64,000 nucleotides of DNA. It comes from Halobellus salinus (lineage in GTDB: Archaea; Halobacteriota; Halobacteria; Halobacteriales; Haloferacaceae). The DNA lies in the NCBI RefSeq assembly GCF_014646875.1, contig NZ_BMOC01000005.1, positions 62,001 through 126,000 on the forward strand, read 5' to 3'. Positions 54,279 to 63,252 of the stretch are shown here, one piece after another. The notes beneath the pieces were generated by a model, which saw only the letters and a program-made list of their open reading frames with translations, was not told the origin of the DNA and searched no databases. Both the position numbers and the translations under genes were made by a program. Within the stretch, counting starts at the first letter, position 1. The number at the start of each line of letters is the position of its first letter.

Positions 54279-55688
54279 ATGACAGATCGACACCAGCCGG
54301 TCGGGGGCGGTCACACTCGAACCGGCCGATCCCGCCCGTCGTCGGAGTCGACTGATCCGCCCAGCCGTGTCGACGGGGAGGTCGGGGACGGAGCGGGGCT
54401 GCCGACCCCGGCGTGGGTACCGACAGACGACGTAATCGACTCCACTCCCGACAGACAGGTGCTCGTGGTGGGAGACACCCCCACCGGGGTAGCGCTCACA
54501 CGCCTGCTCCGCAGGGCTGGATTCGACCCGGTGGTGGCGTCACACGCGGGCCCGACAGCCGTCTCGCGAGTGACGCTCCTGTCACCGGCCGCGACGGAAG
54601 TGCTCGGCACGCTCGGCGAGGGGCGCCGACTCCTCGCTCGCGGCGCGACGGTCGACTCCATCAGCGTCGTGACGACCCGAGGTGACGGTCGCAACAGCGG
54701 GACGGTCGGACCACGGTCCGCCGGCACCCGGCGTGTGCCGGCTGTCGCCGTCCCGACGCCGGTGCTGTACCGGACCCTCAACGACGGGCTCCCCGGTGAC
54801 GTGTCGGCCCGGGACCGGACGGTCGAGTCGGTCTCGCCGGCGGCCGACGGCGTCGCGGTCCGGTTCGACGACGGCGTCCGGGAGTGGTTCGATGTGGTCG
54901 TCGACGCCGGCACCGGCCAGCGTCGGTCAGGTGGGAGGTCCGACGCCGGCACCGGCCAGCGTCGATCAGGTGGGAGGTCCGACGCCGACGCCGGCCAGCG
55001 TCGGTCAGGGGAGTGGTCCGACGCCGACGCCGGCCAGCGTCGGTCAGGGGAGTGGTCCGACGCCGGTGCTGGCCGCCACGACGTCGTCCACCAGTACGAG
55101 GCGACGGTCGACGGGCCGAGCGGGACCCGGACCTGCGACGTGTGGCTCCCGAACGGTATCCTCCAGTGTCTCCCGGCGGCAACCGACGGCGGGACGCTCG
55201 TCCGGATCACGGTGGCCGCGTCCGAATCACCGGCGGACGAGCGGGTGATCGAGGCGGCGACCCGGCAGTCGGACGCGTTCGAAGGTCCCGCGCCCGAGGC
55301 GTTCGACCGGGAGCGGGTTCGGCAGGTCAGGCTCCCTGGTGGGACCGTCGCCGAACGACGGTGGGGAGACGGCCGGATCGCCCGGTGTGGCCGGGCGGCG
55401 TGCCCGGCCGCCCCCGCGACCGGGGTCGGCGTCTCGCTGGGCATCACCGACGCACTCGGACTGGTGTCGGTGCTGGCACGCGACGGAAGGGCGGTTGCGG
55501 AGACGACTGCGGCCTACGCGGCCGACCGCGCCAAGCGGTTTGCGGCCCTCGAACGCGCCGCGACCGGCGCGGACCACCCGGTGCCGGCAGCGGAGCCGCT
55601 CCGGTCGCTGGGCGTGGTGCGCGCGATGGCGCTCGAAGCGCTCGTCGCGGCGCCGCGGTCGGCGCTGTGGAGTGGATCCCGGGACTGA
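54279..55688 (+). CDS. Degenerate FAD-dependent oxidoreductase-like protein with internal repeats
   Basis: A 469-residue protein resembling aromatic-ring flavoprotein monooxygenases in overall plan. The N-terminal dinucleotide motif is GDTPTG where GxGxxG is expected, so the middle Gly is lost. The C-terminal third has GITDALGLVSVLARDGRAVAETTAAYAADR, typical of the family's final helices. A block of four 13-residue repeats (DAGTGQRRSGGRS and variants) is inserted around residues 209-260. Loss of the FAD motif suggests it is not a normal flavoenzyme. It lies 11 bases after the ArsR-type regulator gene. Confidence 0.65.
   Translation: MTDRHQPVGGGHTRTGRSRPSSESTDPPSRVDGEVGDGAGLPTPAWVPTDDVIDSTPDRQVLVVGDTPTGVALTRLLRRAGFDPVVASHAGPTAVSRVTLLSPAATEVLGTLGEGRRLLARGATVDSISVVTTRGDGRNSGTVGPRSAGTRRVPAVAVPTPVLYRTLNDGLPGDVSARDRTVESVSPAADGVAVRFDDGVREWFDVVVDAGTGQRRSGGRSDAGTGQRRSGGRSDADAGQRRSGEWSDADAGQRRSGEWSDAGAGRHDVVHQYEATVDGPSGTRTCDVWLPNGILQCLPAATDGGTLVRITVAASESPADERVIEAATRQSDAFEGPAPEAFDRERVRQVRLPGGTVAERRWGDGRIARCGRAACPAAPATGVGVSLGITDALGLVSVLARDGRAVAETTAAYAADRAKRFAALERAATGADHPVPAAEPLRSLGVVRAMALEALVAAPRSALWSGSRD
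54903..55058 (+). repeat. Four in-frame 39-bp repeats inside the flavoprotein-like gene
   Basis: Four consecutive 39-base units, each starting gacgccgg or gacgccga and containing ggccagcgtcg, encode 13 residues apiece. Units 1 and 2 are nearly identical, as are units 3 and 4, which suggests stepwise duplication (two single units, then doubling). The unit length keeps the frame open. Confidence 0.92.
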
Positions 55689-55774
55689 CTCCGGGGGCTC
55701 CCGCCGCCCGGTGCAAGCAGCGGGGTGGTGCCGGCGACACGCAGTGAGAGCCGGCCGTGAAACCGTGTGATACC

Positions 55775-58700
55775 TCACTCGTCGCCGCCGAACAGGAGCT
55801 CGAACGTCTCCTGCTCGGCGATCCGGAGGTGCTTGTTGAACGTTGGCTGGGTGATGTCGAGCCGCCCCGCGACCTCGCTACTGTTGTGCTCCCGGGGCCA
55901 CTCGAAGTACCCCGCTGACAGCGCGGTTCGCACGACCTCCAACTGCCGGTCGGTGAGCGCGTCCCCGAGCGTGTCGCCGAGTTCCGTGGGCGTCCGGTCC
56001 TGCGTCCCGTGGTGTCGCCGGGCGACCAGCTCCAACGAGGGGGCGACGTCCTGCAGTCGCTCGACGAACGACCGCACGTCGGTCTCCTGGGGAACCTCGA
56101 CGGTAATCTTCGTCGCCTCGGGGTCGGCGACGGCGTCGCGAACCATCCCGCCGTACTCCGCCAAGGGAGCGCCGAACCACTCGTCGGTCCGCGCCTCCAC
56201 GACGGTGCCCTCGTCGTCGACAACATCGACCGACCCCGGGAGCGTCCGGCGCGCGATCTCGGGGACGTTGTCGGGCACGTCGCCCTCGAAGCTGAAGTAG
56301 ACGCTCACCGGCCCGTCGTGTGCGGCGACGGTCCGCTGCAGTCCCACCCGGCAGTCCGCGGCGGCGGCCGCACGGGCGAACGCCAGCGACTCCCCCGGTC
56401 CGCTGAACTCCAGTTCGACCGTCGCGTCCGACTCCAACGCCCGGCGCCGTTCGATCGCCGCGAGCGCGTTCGCGATCGACGCCCCGAGCTGTGCGAGCGT
56501 CGCCCGCTCGCGGTCCCCGAAGGAGTTGGGCGCGTCGGTCCCGATACTCAACACCCCGTGGGTGACGCCACCGTACGTCAACGGGACCGCACACACCGAC
56601 TGATACCCCGCCGAGAGGGCGTGTCGCCGCCACTCGCTCGACGGCCCGCCGCCGACCAGGGAGTTGACCGCCCGCGGGTCGTCGGTCCGCCAGGCATCGA
56701 CTGCGGGGTGTGGGTCGGCGCCGCCGTCGGTTGGGCCGAGCCGCATCGCGTCGACGTACCCCGTCGGGGCGCCCGAGACGGCCCGGGGGGTCAGCCGGTC
56801 GGACCCGACCTCGGCGCCGCCGATCCACGCCAGATCGTACGGCCCGGAGTCGGCGAGTCGGTCGCACACCGCCCGCTCGACCTCGCCGGGCGTGGTCGCG
56901 TCGGTGATCGCGGCCTCGACCCGGTGGGTGAGTCGGGCGATCCGGTCCAGCCGCTCCGCGCGCTCGGTCTGGGTCCGGAGTTCGCGCTCCCGATCGGCGA
57001 GTTGCTGCTGCCCTCGAAGGTGTGCGAGGGCGGCTTCAAGCGTCGCCGCGAGCACGTGAGCCGTCTGGATGGTCCCCGACTCGAAGGCGCTCTCGGGCGC
57101 ACCGACCACCAACACGCCGTGGGTTCCGAGCGGGATCGCACGCCACGCGGCGAGGTCACACAGCGGCCCCGCCTCGTCGTCGCCGCTCCTGTCGTCTGCC
57201 GATGCGGTTACGGTTCCGGTCGCGAACGCCGACCAGATCCGTCCCCCGTCGGGGTCGATCGGGTCCATCTCGGTGTCGCCGAGCGCCCCGGAGATCGCCT
57301 CCGGTCGGAGCACGCCCGCGTCCTCGTCGTAGAGGAACGCCCCGACCGCCGGGAGTTCCAGGGTGTCTCGGGCTGCTGCGACCGCAGTCTCGGCCGCCGC
57401 GGCAGCCGAGTCCGTGGTTGTGAGGTCCTCTGTGGCGTCGTCGAACGACGCGATCCGACGCTCGCGGGTCTTGCGGTCGGTCACGTCGCGGTTGACCGCG
57501 ATCCACCGGTCGACGCCGCCCGCGCCGTCGAACACCGGGTAGCCCCGGACGCTGATCCACCGGACCTCGCCGTCGGGGTGGCGAACCCGGTACTCGAGTT
57601 CGTAGGTGTCCTGCGGCTCCCGGTCCGGTTGTGTGAGGTCCGCTCGGATCCGGTCGTACTCCTCTTCGAACCACTCTCTGTCGTCCGGGTGGACCCGGTC
57701 GATGAACGCCTGCGGGTCCTCGTAGACGCGTTCGATCGGCAGGTCCCACAGGTCCGCGAACGACGGCGACGCGTAGTACACCTCGCGTTTGTCCGGCGAG
57801 GACATGTAGATTGCCTCGTCGACCCGTTCGGCGATCGTCCGGAGAGTACGCCTGGTCCGCTTCCGTTCGGTGACGTCGCGACTGACAGTCACGATCCGTA
57901 ATGGACCGGTCCCCCACTCGATCGGATAATACTCCGACCTGACCCACCGGACCTCGCCGCCCGGGCGCTCGATACGGTATTCGGTGTCGTAGCTGTCTGC
58001 CGGTGAACCGGCGGTCACGTCGTCGGTCATCCCCTCGACGAACGACCGGTACGCCTCCCTGTCGTCCGGGTGGATGGTGTCGAAGAACCCGTTTTCGTAC
58101 CGGTCCCGGATGTCGTCGAGCGGTTGGCCCCAGATCTCCTCGTACCCCGCGCTCAGGTAGTCCGGGCCCCTGGTGGCGTCGCCGAGGTTGTCGGCGGGCG
58201 TGATGTAGACCGCGTCGTCGATTCTGTCGAGCACCTCGCTCAACCGGCGCTCGGTTCGCCTCCGGTCGGAGACGTCCCGGACGCTCCCCAGGACGCGCTC
58301 CTCGCCCCGGATCTCGACGACACTCAGGTGGACCTCCACCGGGAACGTGTCGCCGTCCTTGGTCCGGTTCCGCCACTCGAACAACTGCGGCCCCTCCTCG
58401 CGGGCCGCCCGGATGCGCTCGGCCGCGTGCTCGTGGGTGTAGTCCGGGGCGGTGACGGCTTCGATCGTCTCTCCCACGAGTTCCTCGCGGTCGTACCCGC
58501 TCATCCCGCAGAACCGGTCGTTGGCGTCGACGATCCGGCCGGTTTCGGGGTGGTGGATCACCAGGCCGTCGGAGGCGTTCTCGAAGACCCCGCGGTAGGT
58601 CGCCTCGAGTTCTCGGTGGTCGGTCACGTCTTCGACGACACCGACGAACCGCGTGCCGCCGCCGTCGTGCTCGACCGGGTAGCCCGTGGCGCGGACCCAC

Positions 58701-60004
58701 CGTACCTCGTCGGGGTCGGGGCGGATCCGGTACTCGAAGACGTACCGGTTGTCGGGGTCGCCGCGGTCGATGTCGTCGAGCATCGCCTCGAACTCCGCCT
58801 CGAAGGAGTCCCGATCCCGGCGGTCAATGGCGTCGATGAAGCCCCGCGGGTCGTCGTACAGCGTCTCGACGGGGTCGCCCCACACCTCCGCGTACGCGTC
58901 GTTAGCGTAGAACACCTCCGAAAAGTCCGGTTCAGAGAGGAAAATGACCTCGTCGATCCGGTCGGCCACGAGCCGGAACCGCCGTTCGCTCCGACGGAGT
59001 TCCCCACGGCGCGCCACGCGGTCCAGCGCGGTCGCGGCGTGCCGAGCCAGGATGGTGGCGGCGTCCCAGATCGGGTCGGCGACCGTATCGGCCGCCGGAA
59101 TCCCGGCTCCGAGCACGCCGTGACGGCCGAGCGGGAGGAAGACCGCCCCACTGGCCCCGTCGGGGACCGCTCTCTCGTCGGCACCGACAGACATCGGGGT
59201 TCCGGCGTCGTAGGCGTCGTAGCCGGGGTCGCCGGCGCGAAGCCGAACCACCCCGTCGCCGTTCCGTGGCGGCCGCCACGCCGAACTGTCCCCCGCCGCC
59301 GGCGTTAGCGTCGCCTCGTCTGTCGCCGTAGAGTGGGCCTCGGGCGCCGGCGGGTCCGTCTCCGCGGGTGTCGACGGCGCCGCATCCGCGGTCCAACAGG
59401 TCGGCGCCGCGAGGCCGAGCACGGACGCCGCCGCCTCGACGGTCGCCGCACAGACCTCCCGCTCAGTCGTGGCGGACTGGATCTCCTCGGTTGAGTCGTG
59501 GAGCCGACGCACCACCCGACCGGGGTGGGCCGGATCCGAAGCGCCGTGATCCAGGGCGGCCACCCCTGGGGTTCCAACATCCGCGTCCGCGGCCGCGGCC
59601 GCGGCCGCGACTGCGTCGGTGACCCGCTCGACGAGGGCTCCGGGGGCCTCCTCGAGCAGCGACCGCGGGAGCACGTCGGTGATCCCCGACGACACCGCGT
59701 CGGCGACGCGGTCGGGGTCCCAGCCGTCGGTGAGTACCACGGCCGAAGCGTTGGCGTCCCGCTGTTCGACGCGTTCAGCGGTGTCGACCGCGTGGGGGCT
59801 CGCCGCCCGGCTGTCGACGATTACACAGTCGGTTCGGCGGAGGTCGAGCGGGTCGCGTTCGACCTCGTCGGTGGCCGCCGACGGCGGCACTGACTCGACA
59901 TTCAAGACGGCGTCGCCGTGCCCCCCCGAAAGGGCGTTCTTGACCCGCTCGTTCCCCACCACCACGACCCGGATCGAACGGGGACTCGACGGGCACATAC
60001 CCAT
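55775..60004 (-). CDS. Multi-PAS/GAF signal protein with HTH_10 (bacterio-opsin activator type) domain
   Basis: A protein of about 1409 residues. The order is: receiver-like N-terminus (IRVVVVGNERV to about 120), GAF-like region (170-330), four PAS domains (about 335-465, 465-585, 590-720, 720-850), two GAF domains (860-1020 and 1040-1180), a bacterio-opsin-activator domain, and a C-terminal HTH_10 (LTDRQLEVVRTALSAGYFEWPRE onward). No kinase domain is present, so signals act directly on the DNA-binding end. Starts at 60019 (GTG), 60004 or 59998 (ATG) are all possible; 60004 is used. It converges on the flavoprotein-like gene. Confidence 0.88.
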   Translation of the reverse strand: MGMCPSSPRSIRVVVVGNERVKNALSGGHGDAVLNVESVPPSAATDEVERDPLDLRRTDCVIVDSRAASPHAVDTAERVEQRDANASAVVLTDGWDPDRVADAVSSGITDVLPRSLLEEAPGALVERVTDAVAAAAAAADADVGTPGVAALDHGASDPAHPGRVVRRLHDSTEEIQSATTEREVCAATVEAAASVLGLAAPTCWTADAAPSTPAETDPPAPEAHSTATDEATLTPAAGDSSAWRPPRNGDGVVRLRAGDPGYDAYDAGTPMSVGADERAVPDGASGAVFLPLGRHGVLGAGIPAADTVADPIWDAATILARHAATALDRVARRGELRRSERRFRLVADRIDEVIFLSEPDFSEVFYANDAYAEVWGDPVETLYDDPRGFIDAIDRRDRDSFEAEFEAMLDDIDRGDPDNRYVFEYRIRPDPDEVRWVRATGYPVEHDGGGTRFVGVVEDVTDHRELEATYRGVFENASDGLVIHHPETGRIVDANDRFCGMSGYDREELVGETIEAVTAPDYTHEHAAERIRAAREEGPQLFEWRNRTKDGDTFPVEVHLSVVEIRGEERVLGSVRDVSDRRRTERRLSEVLDRIDDAVYITPADNLGDATRGPDYLSAGYEEIWGQPLDDIRDRYENGFFDTIHPDDREAYRSFVEGMTDDVTAGSPADSYDTEYRIERPGGEVRWVRSEYYPIEWGTGPLRIVTVSRDVTERKRTRRTLRTIAERVDEAIYMSSPDKREVYYASPSFADLWDLPIERVYEDPQAFIDRVHPDDREWFEEEYDRIRADLTQPDREPQDTYELEYRVRHPDGEVRWISVRGYPVFDGAGGVDRWIAVNRDVTDRKTRERRIASFDDATEDLTTTDSAAAAAETAVAAARDTLELPAVGAFLYDEDAGVLRPEAISGALGDTEMDPIDPDGGRIWSAFATGTVTASADDRSGDDEAGPLCDLAAWRAIPLGTHGVLVVGAPESAFESGTIQTAHVLAATLEAALAHLRGQQQLADRERELRTQTERAERLDRIARLTHRVEAAITDATTPGEVERAVCDRLADSGPYDLAWIGGAEVGSDRLTPRAVSGAPTGYVDAMRLGPTDGGADPHPAVDAWRTDDPRAVNSLVGGGPSSEWRRHALSAGYQSVCAVPLTYGGVTHGVLSIGTDAPNSFGDRERATLAQLGASIANALAAIERRRALESDATVELEFSGPGESLAFARAAAAADCRVGLQRTVAAHDGPVSVYFSFEGDVPDNVPEIARRTLPGSVDVVDDEGTVVEARTDEWFGAPLAEYGGMVRDAVADPEATKITVEVPQETDVRSFVERLQDVAPSLELVARRHHGTQDRTPTELGDTLGDALTDRQLEVVRTALSAGYFEWPREHNSSEVAGRLDITQPTFNKHLRIAEQETFELLFGGDE

Positions 60005-60107
60005 TACCTGCGGTTCCACGGTTGTAAAGGGTTCGTGTCAATTATTGCCCGTTCTGCCGACGCCCCCGTCGCTGGGTTTATGACTCGTTCTCGACACCGT
60101 TCTGCAA

Positions 60108-60749
60108 ATGGGCGACGGGACACCGGGGCCGGACGGAAACGGGAGGACTGCCGTACTCCGGGACGCGTTCGACCGACTGTTCCGGGACGGCCGCACGAAC
60201 GCAGTCATCGCGTGGGCGCTCGTCGGTGTCCTTGTGGGCGTGTTCGGCGACAGCGTTCTCGATACCGACTACGGGTGGACGCTTGTCACCGGGTTCGTGG
60301 GCGGCGTCGTCCTACTGCCACCGGTCGCCCACCGCGAGTGGCGCGTCATGCTCCCGTGGGAACTGTTGGTGCTGTCGCTGCTGCCAATCCTGGTGCGTGG
60401 ACTCTTCGGCGGGACGCTCGGCACGTTCGCCACCTACCTGTCGCTCGCGGCGCTCGCGCTGCTCGTCGTCGTCGAACTCCACACGTTCACCACGCTGCAG
60501 GTGACACACTGGTTCGCCGTCGTTCTGGTGGTGCTAACGACGCTGGCGGCGGTCGCGGCGTGGACGGTGTTCCGGTGGAACGCCGACACCTTCCTGGGAA
60601 CCGACTACCTCGTCGACAACGAGACGCTCATGATGGAGTGGCTCTACGTGACGCTCGCCGGCGTGGTGGCGGGGCTACTCTTCGACGGCTACTTCAGACG
60701 ACGGGACCAGTGGCTCTGGCGGGCGATCCGACGGATGGTGCGCCGATGA
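60108..60749 (+). CDS. Membrane protein of unknown function
   Basis: A 213-residue protein with five to six hydrophobic segments (NAVIAWALVGVLVGVFG, TLVTGFVGGVVLLPPV, WELLVLSLLPILV and others) and a basic C-terminus. I do not recognise the family. It overlaps the next membrane-protein gene by 4 bases (ATGA), so the two are translationally coupled and may form one complex. Confidence 0.75.
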   Translation: MGDGTPGPDGNGRTAVLRDAFDRLFRDGRTNAVIAWALVGVLVGVFGDSVLDTDYGWTLVTGFVGGVVLLPPVAHREWRVMLPWELLVLSLLPILVRGLFGGTLGTFATYLSLAALALLVVVELHTFTTLQVTHWFAVVLVVLTTLAAVAAWTVFRWNADTFLGTDYLVDNETLMMEWLYVTLAGVVAGLLFDGYFRRRDQWLWRAIRRMVRR

Positions 60750-61375
60750 CGTTGCTCCCCCGTCCGTCGGGGCGAACCCAGGGGATGCTCACCCGTGGGA
60801 TGCAGGTCGCCCTGGCGGCGCTTGTCGCGTACGGCGTCGTCGCCGGGCAGCCGAAAGCGATCATCAACGGCAGCGTCACGCTTGCCATCACGGTTGTCCC
60901 CGCGGTGTTGGAACGGAACTACGACCTGCCGCTCGACCCGTGGCTCGGGCTGTGGATCACCACCGCGGCGTTCCTCCACACGCTCGGGTCGGCGGGACTC
61001 TACAGCCGGATCTTCTTCTGGGACAACATCACCCACGCCGTGTCGGCGTCGCTGATCGCAGCGGCGGGGTACACCACCGCCCGCGCGGTCGACCTCCACA
61101 GCGACCAGATCCACATCCCCCAGCGGTTCGTCTTCGTCTACATCTTCGTGATCGTGCTCTCGTTCGGCGTGGTCTGGGAGCTGTTCGAGTTCGGTCTCGA
61201 CGTCGTCGCGGAGGCCACAGGAGTCGCGATGCCGCTGGCGCAACACGGACTCGACGACACGGTCCGCGACACCATGTTCAACTCGGTCGGTGCCCTGCTC
61301 GTCGCGGTGTTCGGCCAGGCCCACCTGACCGGCGTCGCCCAACTGGTCCAACAACGGCTGTTCGCGCCAGAGTGA
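60746..61375 (+). CDS. Membrane protein of unknown function, DUF2238-like
   Basis: A 209-residue protein with about six hydrophobic segments. FFWDNITHAVSASLIAAAGY near residue 90 and VVWELFEFGLDVVAEATG near 145 resemble the conserved His/Glu patches of DUF2238 (YjdJ-like) membrane proteins, an uncertain match. The conserved D, H and E inside membrane segments suggest a metal or proton site. It is coupled to the preceding gene by a 4-base overlap. Confidence 0.7.
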   Translation: MTLLPRPSGRTQGMLTRGMQVALAALVAYGVVAGQPKAIINGSVTLAITVVPAVLERNYDLPLDPWLGLWITTAAFLHTLGSAGLYSRIFFWDNITHAVSASLIAAAGYTTARAVDLHSDQIHIPQRFVFVYIFVIVLSFGVVWELFEFGLDVVAEATGVAMPLAQHGLDDTVRDTMFNSVGALLVAVFGQAHLTGVAQLVQQRLFAPE

Positions 61376-61414
61376 GCGTGTGAGCGGTGTATCGGCGCGC
61401 CACGGCCAGCCGCG

Positions 61415-62071
61415 CTACTCCCCGCGCCCGTCGTCGGTCGCTGCGACGACCAGCCGCTTGAGCCCCCGTCGAAGCAGTCCCCCCGCTGCGGGCTGTGTGA
61501 TCCCCAGCTCGGCTGCAACGTCTTCGAGGGTCGCGCCCCGCGGCTCCTCGAAATAGCCGCGTTCCAGTGCGACCTCCAACGCCCGCTCCTGTTTCGGTGT
61601 CAGCCCGGAGTCGGGGCCGACGGGGGCGGCGTAGTCGGTGACCGCTTCGAGCGTGAACTCAATCCCGTTGTCGGCGGCGTAGGTCTGCAGTGTGGCCAGC
61701 CCCGATCGCTCGGGGAGCCAGACGCGGACCGTCCACGCGGTGCCGTCGTTGATCCACTCGCGGGAGACGCCGTCGACCGCCGCGATTGCGGGCGAAAACA
61801 GGGTCGCCGCGGGCGTGTACGCAAAACTGTACACCGACTCCGTGTCGCCGGGGACGACCCGCTTGAAGCCGGCGACGGTGTCGTCGCCGCGGAGGCCGTC
61901 CTCGAACCGGTCGAAGTTCGCCGACCGAACGGTGAACAGGTACCGACCGGAGTCGGGAACGGTGCCCGCGCCGGCGACGGGTCGGACCGTCGCGGTCGGG
62001 TCGTGAGCCACTGCCTCGGTCAGCGCGAGCGTGGGCGATTCCAGCCGGATCGTGGCGGTGACGTCGCTCAT
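61415..62071 (-). CDS. HTH_10 (bacterio-opsin activator type) transcription regulator
   Basis: A 218-residue regulator. The N-terminal 150 residues form a small-molecule-binding-like domain (ATIRLESPTLALTEAV, then VYSFAYTPAATLFSP). The HTH_10 follows at about 153-205: LTPKQERALEVALERGYFEEPRGATLEDVAAELGI split over two helices. Its ATG overlaps the stop of the upstream EamA gene by 4 bases, so the two are cotranscribed and it may sense the transporter's cargo. Confidence 0.88.
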   Translation of the reverse strand: MSDVTATIRLESPTLALTEAVAHDPTATVRPVAGAGTVPDSGRYLFTVRSANFDRFEDGLRGDDTVAGFKRVVPGDTESVYSFAYTPAATLFSPAIAAVDGVSREWINDGTAWTVRVWLPERSGLATLQTYAADNGIEFTLEAVTDYAAPVGPDSGLTPKQERALEVALERGYFEEPRGATLEDVAAELGITQPAAGGLLRRGLKRLVVAATDDGRGE

Positions 62072-63003
62072 CCCTCCCGCCCGGGTGTTCGGTCGGCGCC
62101 GAAGTCGGCGAGTCGGCCGCGGACCGCGCGTTCGACGCCCGGTGCGGTGAGGACGACCCCCGAAAGGATCAGCGCCGCGCCGAGGCCGATCACGACCGTG
62201 AACGCCTCCCCCAAGAGGACGATCCCGAGCCCCACCGTCGTCAGCGGCTCGCTCGTACTCACGATGCTCGCCCTGCTGGCCTCGATCCGGGCCAGTCCCG
62301 CACTGAAAAGCAGGATCGGGACGACCGTGCCGACCACGGTGATCCCCGCGATCAGCCACCACCCTGCGGTCGTCGCCGGGACCGAGAGCGCGTCGGTCAC
62401 CGCTCCGTACCCGAGCACGGTCGCCGTGACGCCGAGGAAGGTGTGCGCCGCGTGGACCAGCGGGTGCAGATCCGCCATCATCACCCGTGTGCCCATCGAA
62501 TAGACGGTGTAACACACCGACGCGAGACCGACGAGTGCTGCTCCCGTGAGAGCGAACTCGGTGCCCCCGCCGACAACGAGTCCGACTCCGGAAACCGCCG
62601 CGACGAGCGCAAGCAACTTCGGCAGCGTCACCGGTTCGTCGAGAAGGACCGCCGAACCGAGCGTCACCTGGACCGGATACGTGAAAAGCAACAACGCAGC
62701 CACGCCCGCTGAGAGCCACGCCAGCCCCTCGAAGTACGCGACCGACATCATTCCGTAGACCACACCCAACCCGAGTTCGGCAGCGAACAGCCGTCGTGAC
62801 CGCACCCGGCCGTGGCCGGAGGCAGCCAGCAGCGCCCAGAAGATGACAGTCGCCGCGAGAAACCGCGTGCTGAGGAGGGTCGCAGCAGAGAGCCCCGCCG
62901 TTGGAGCGAGTTTCCCGAAGATGCCGAGCGTACCGAACAGCGCCGCTCCCGCCATCGTGAGAAACAGACCGAGATGTTGGTGTCGCACACGACGACGTTG
63001 CAT
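62068..63003 (-). CDS. EamA/DMT superfamily transporter
   Basis: A 311-residue permease with ten membrane segments in two EamA repeats (residues 10-140 and 150-290). The second repeat starts near GTEFALTGAALVGLASVC, and the conserved Glu in SIVSTSEPLTTVGLG is near residue 250. Members export amino acids, nucleobases or metabolites. It is cotranscribed with the HTH_10 regulator downstream. The 250 bases upstream are AT-rich and promoter-like. Confidence 0.9.
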   Translation of the reverse strand: MQRRRVRHQHLGLFLTMAGAALFGTLGIFGKLAPTAGLSAATLLSTRFLAATVIFWALLAASGHGRVRSRRLFAAELGLGVVYGMMSVAYFEGLAWLSAGVAALLLFTYPVQVTLGSAVLLDEPVTLPKLLALVAAVSGVGLVVGGGTEFALTGAALVGLASVCYTVYSMGTRVMMADLHPLVHAAHTFLGVTATVLGYGAVTDALSVPATTAGWWLIAGITVVGTVVPILLFSAGLARIEASRASIVSTSEPLTTVGLGIVLLGEAFTVVIGLGAALILSGVVLTAPGVERAVRGRLADFGADRTPGREG

Positions 63004-63252
63004 CCCTGCGGATACGTCGATAAGCCTTATACTAATAACCCGTTTATTATGTGGGTTGCACGCCTGAGACGTCTCATAAGAAATCTATGATACAACGTTG
63101 AATGGTATTTAGATAGCACTCTTATACGTACTGGACGTTAAGCAGTTTGGAGTCGATTTTTCAATCGAAAGACCATATTCGAGTTTCAGTATGAATGCAA
63201 AATAGTAATAGAAGCGATAGTTGCCGCCGCGCCGACGGACGCACCTCGCGGG

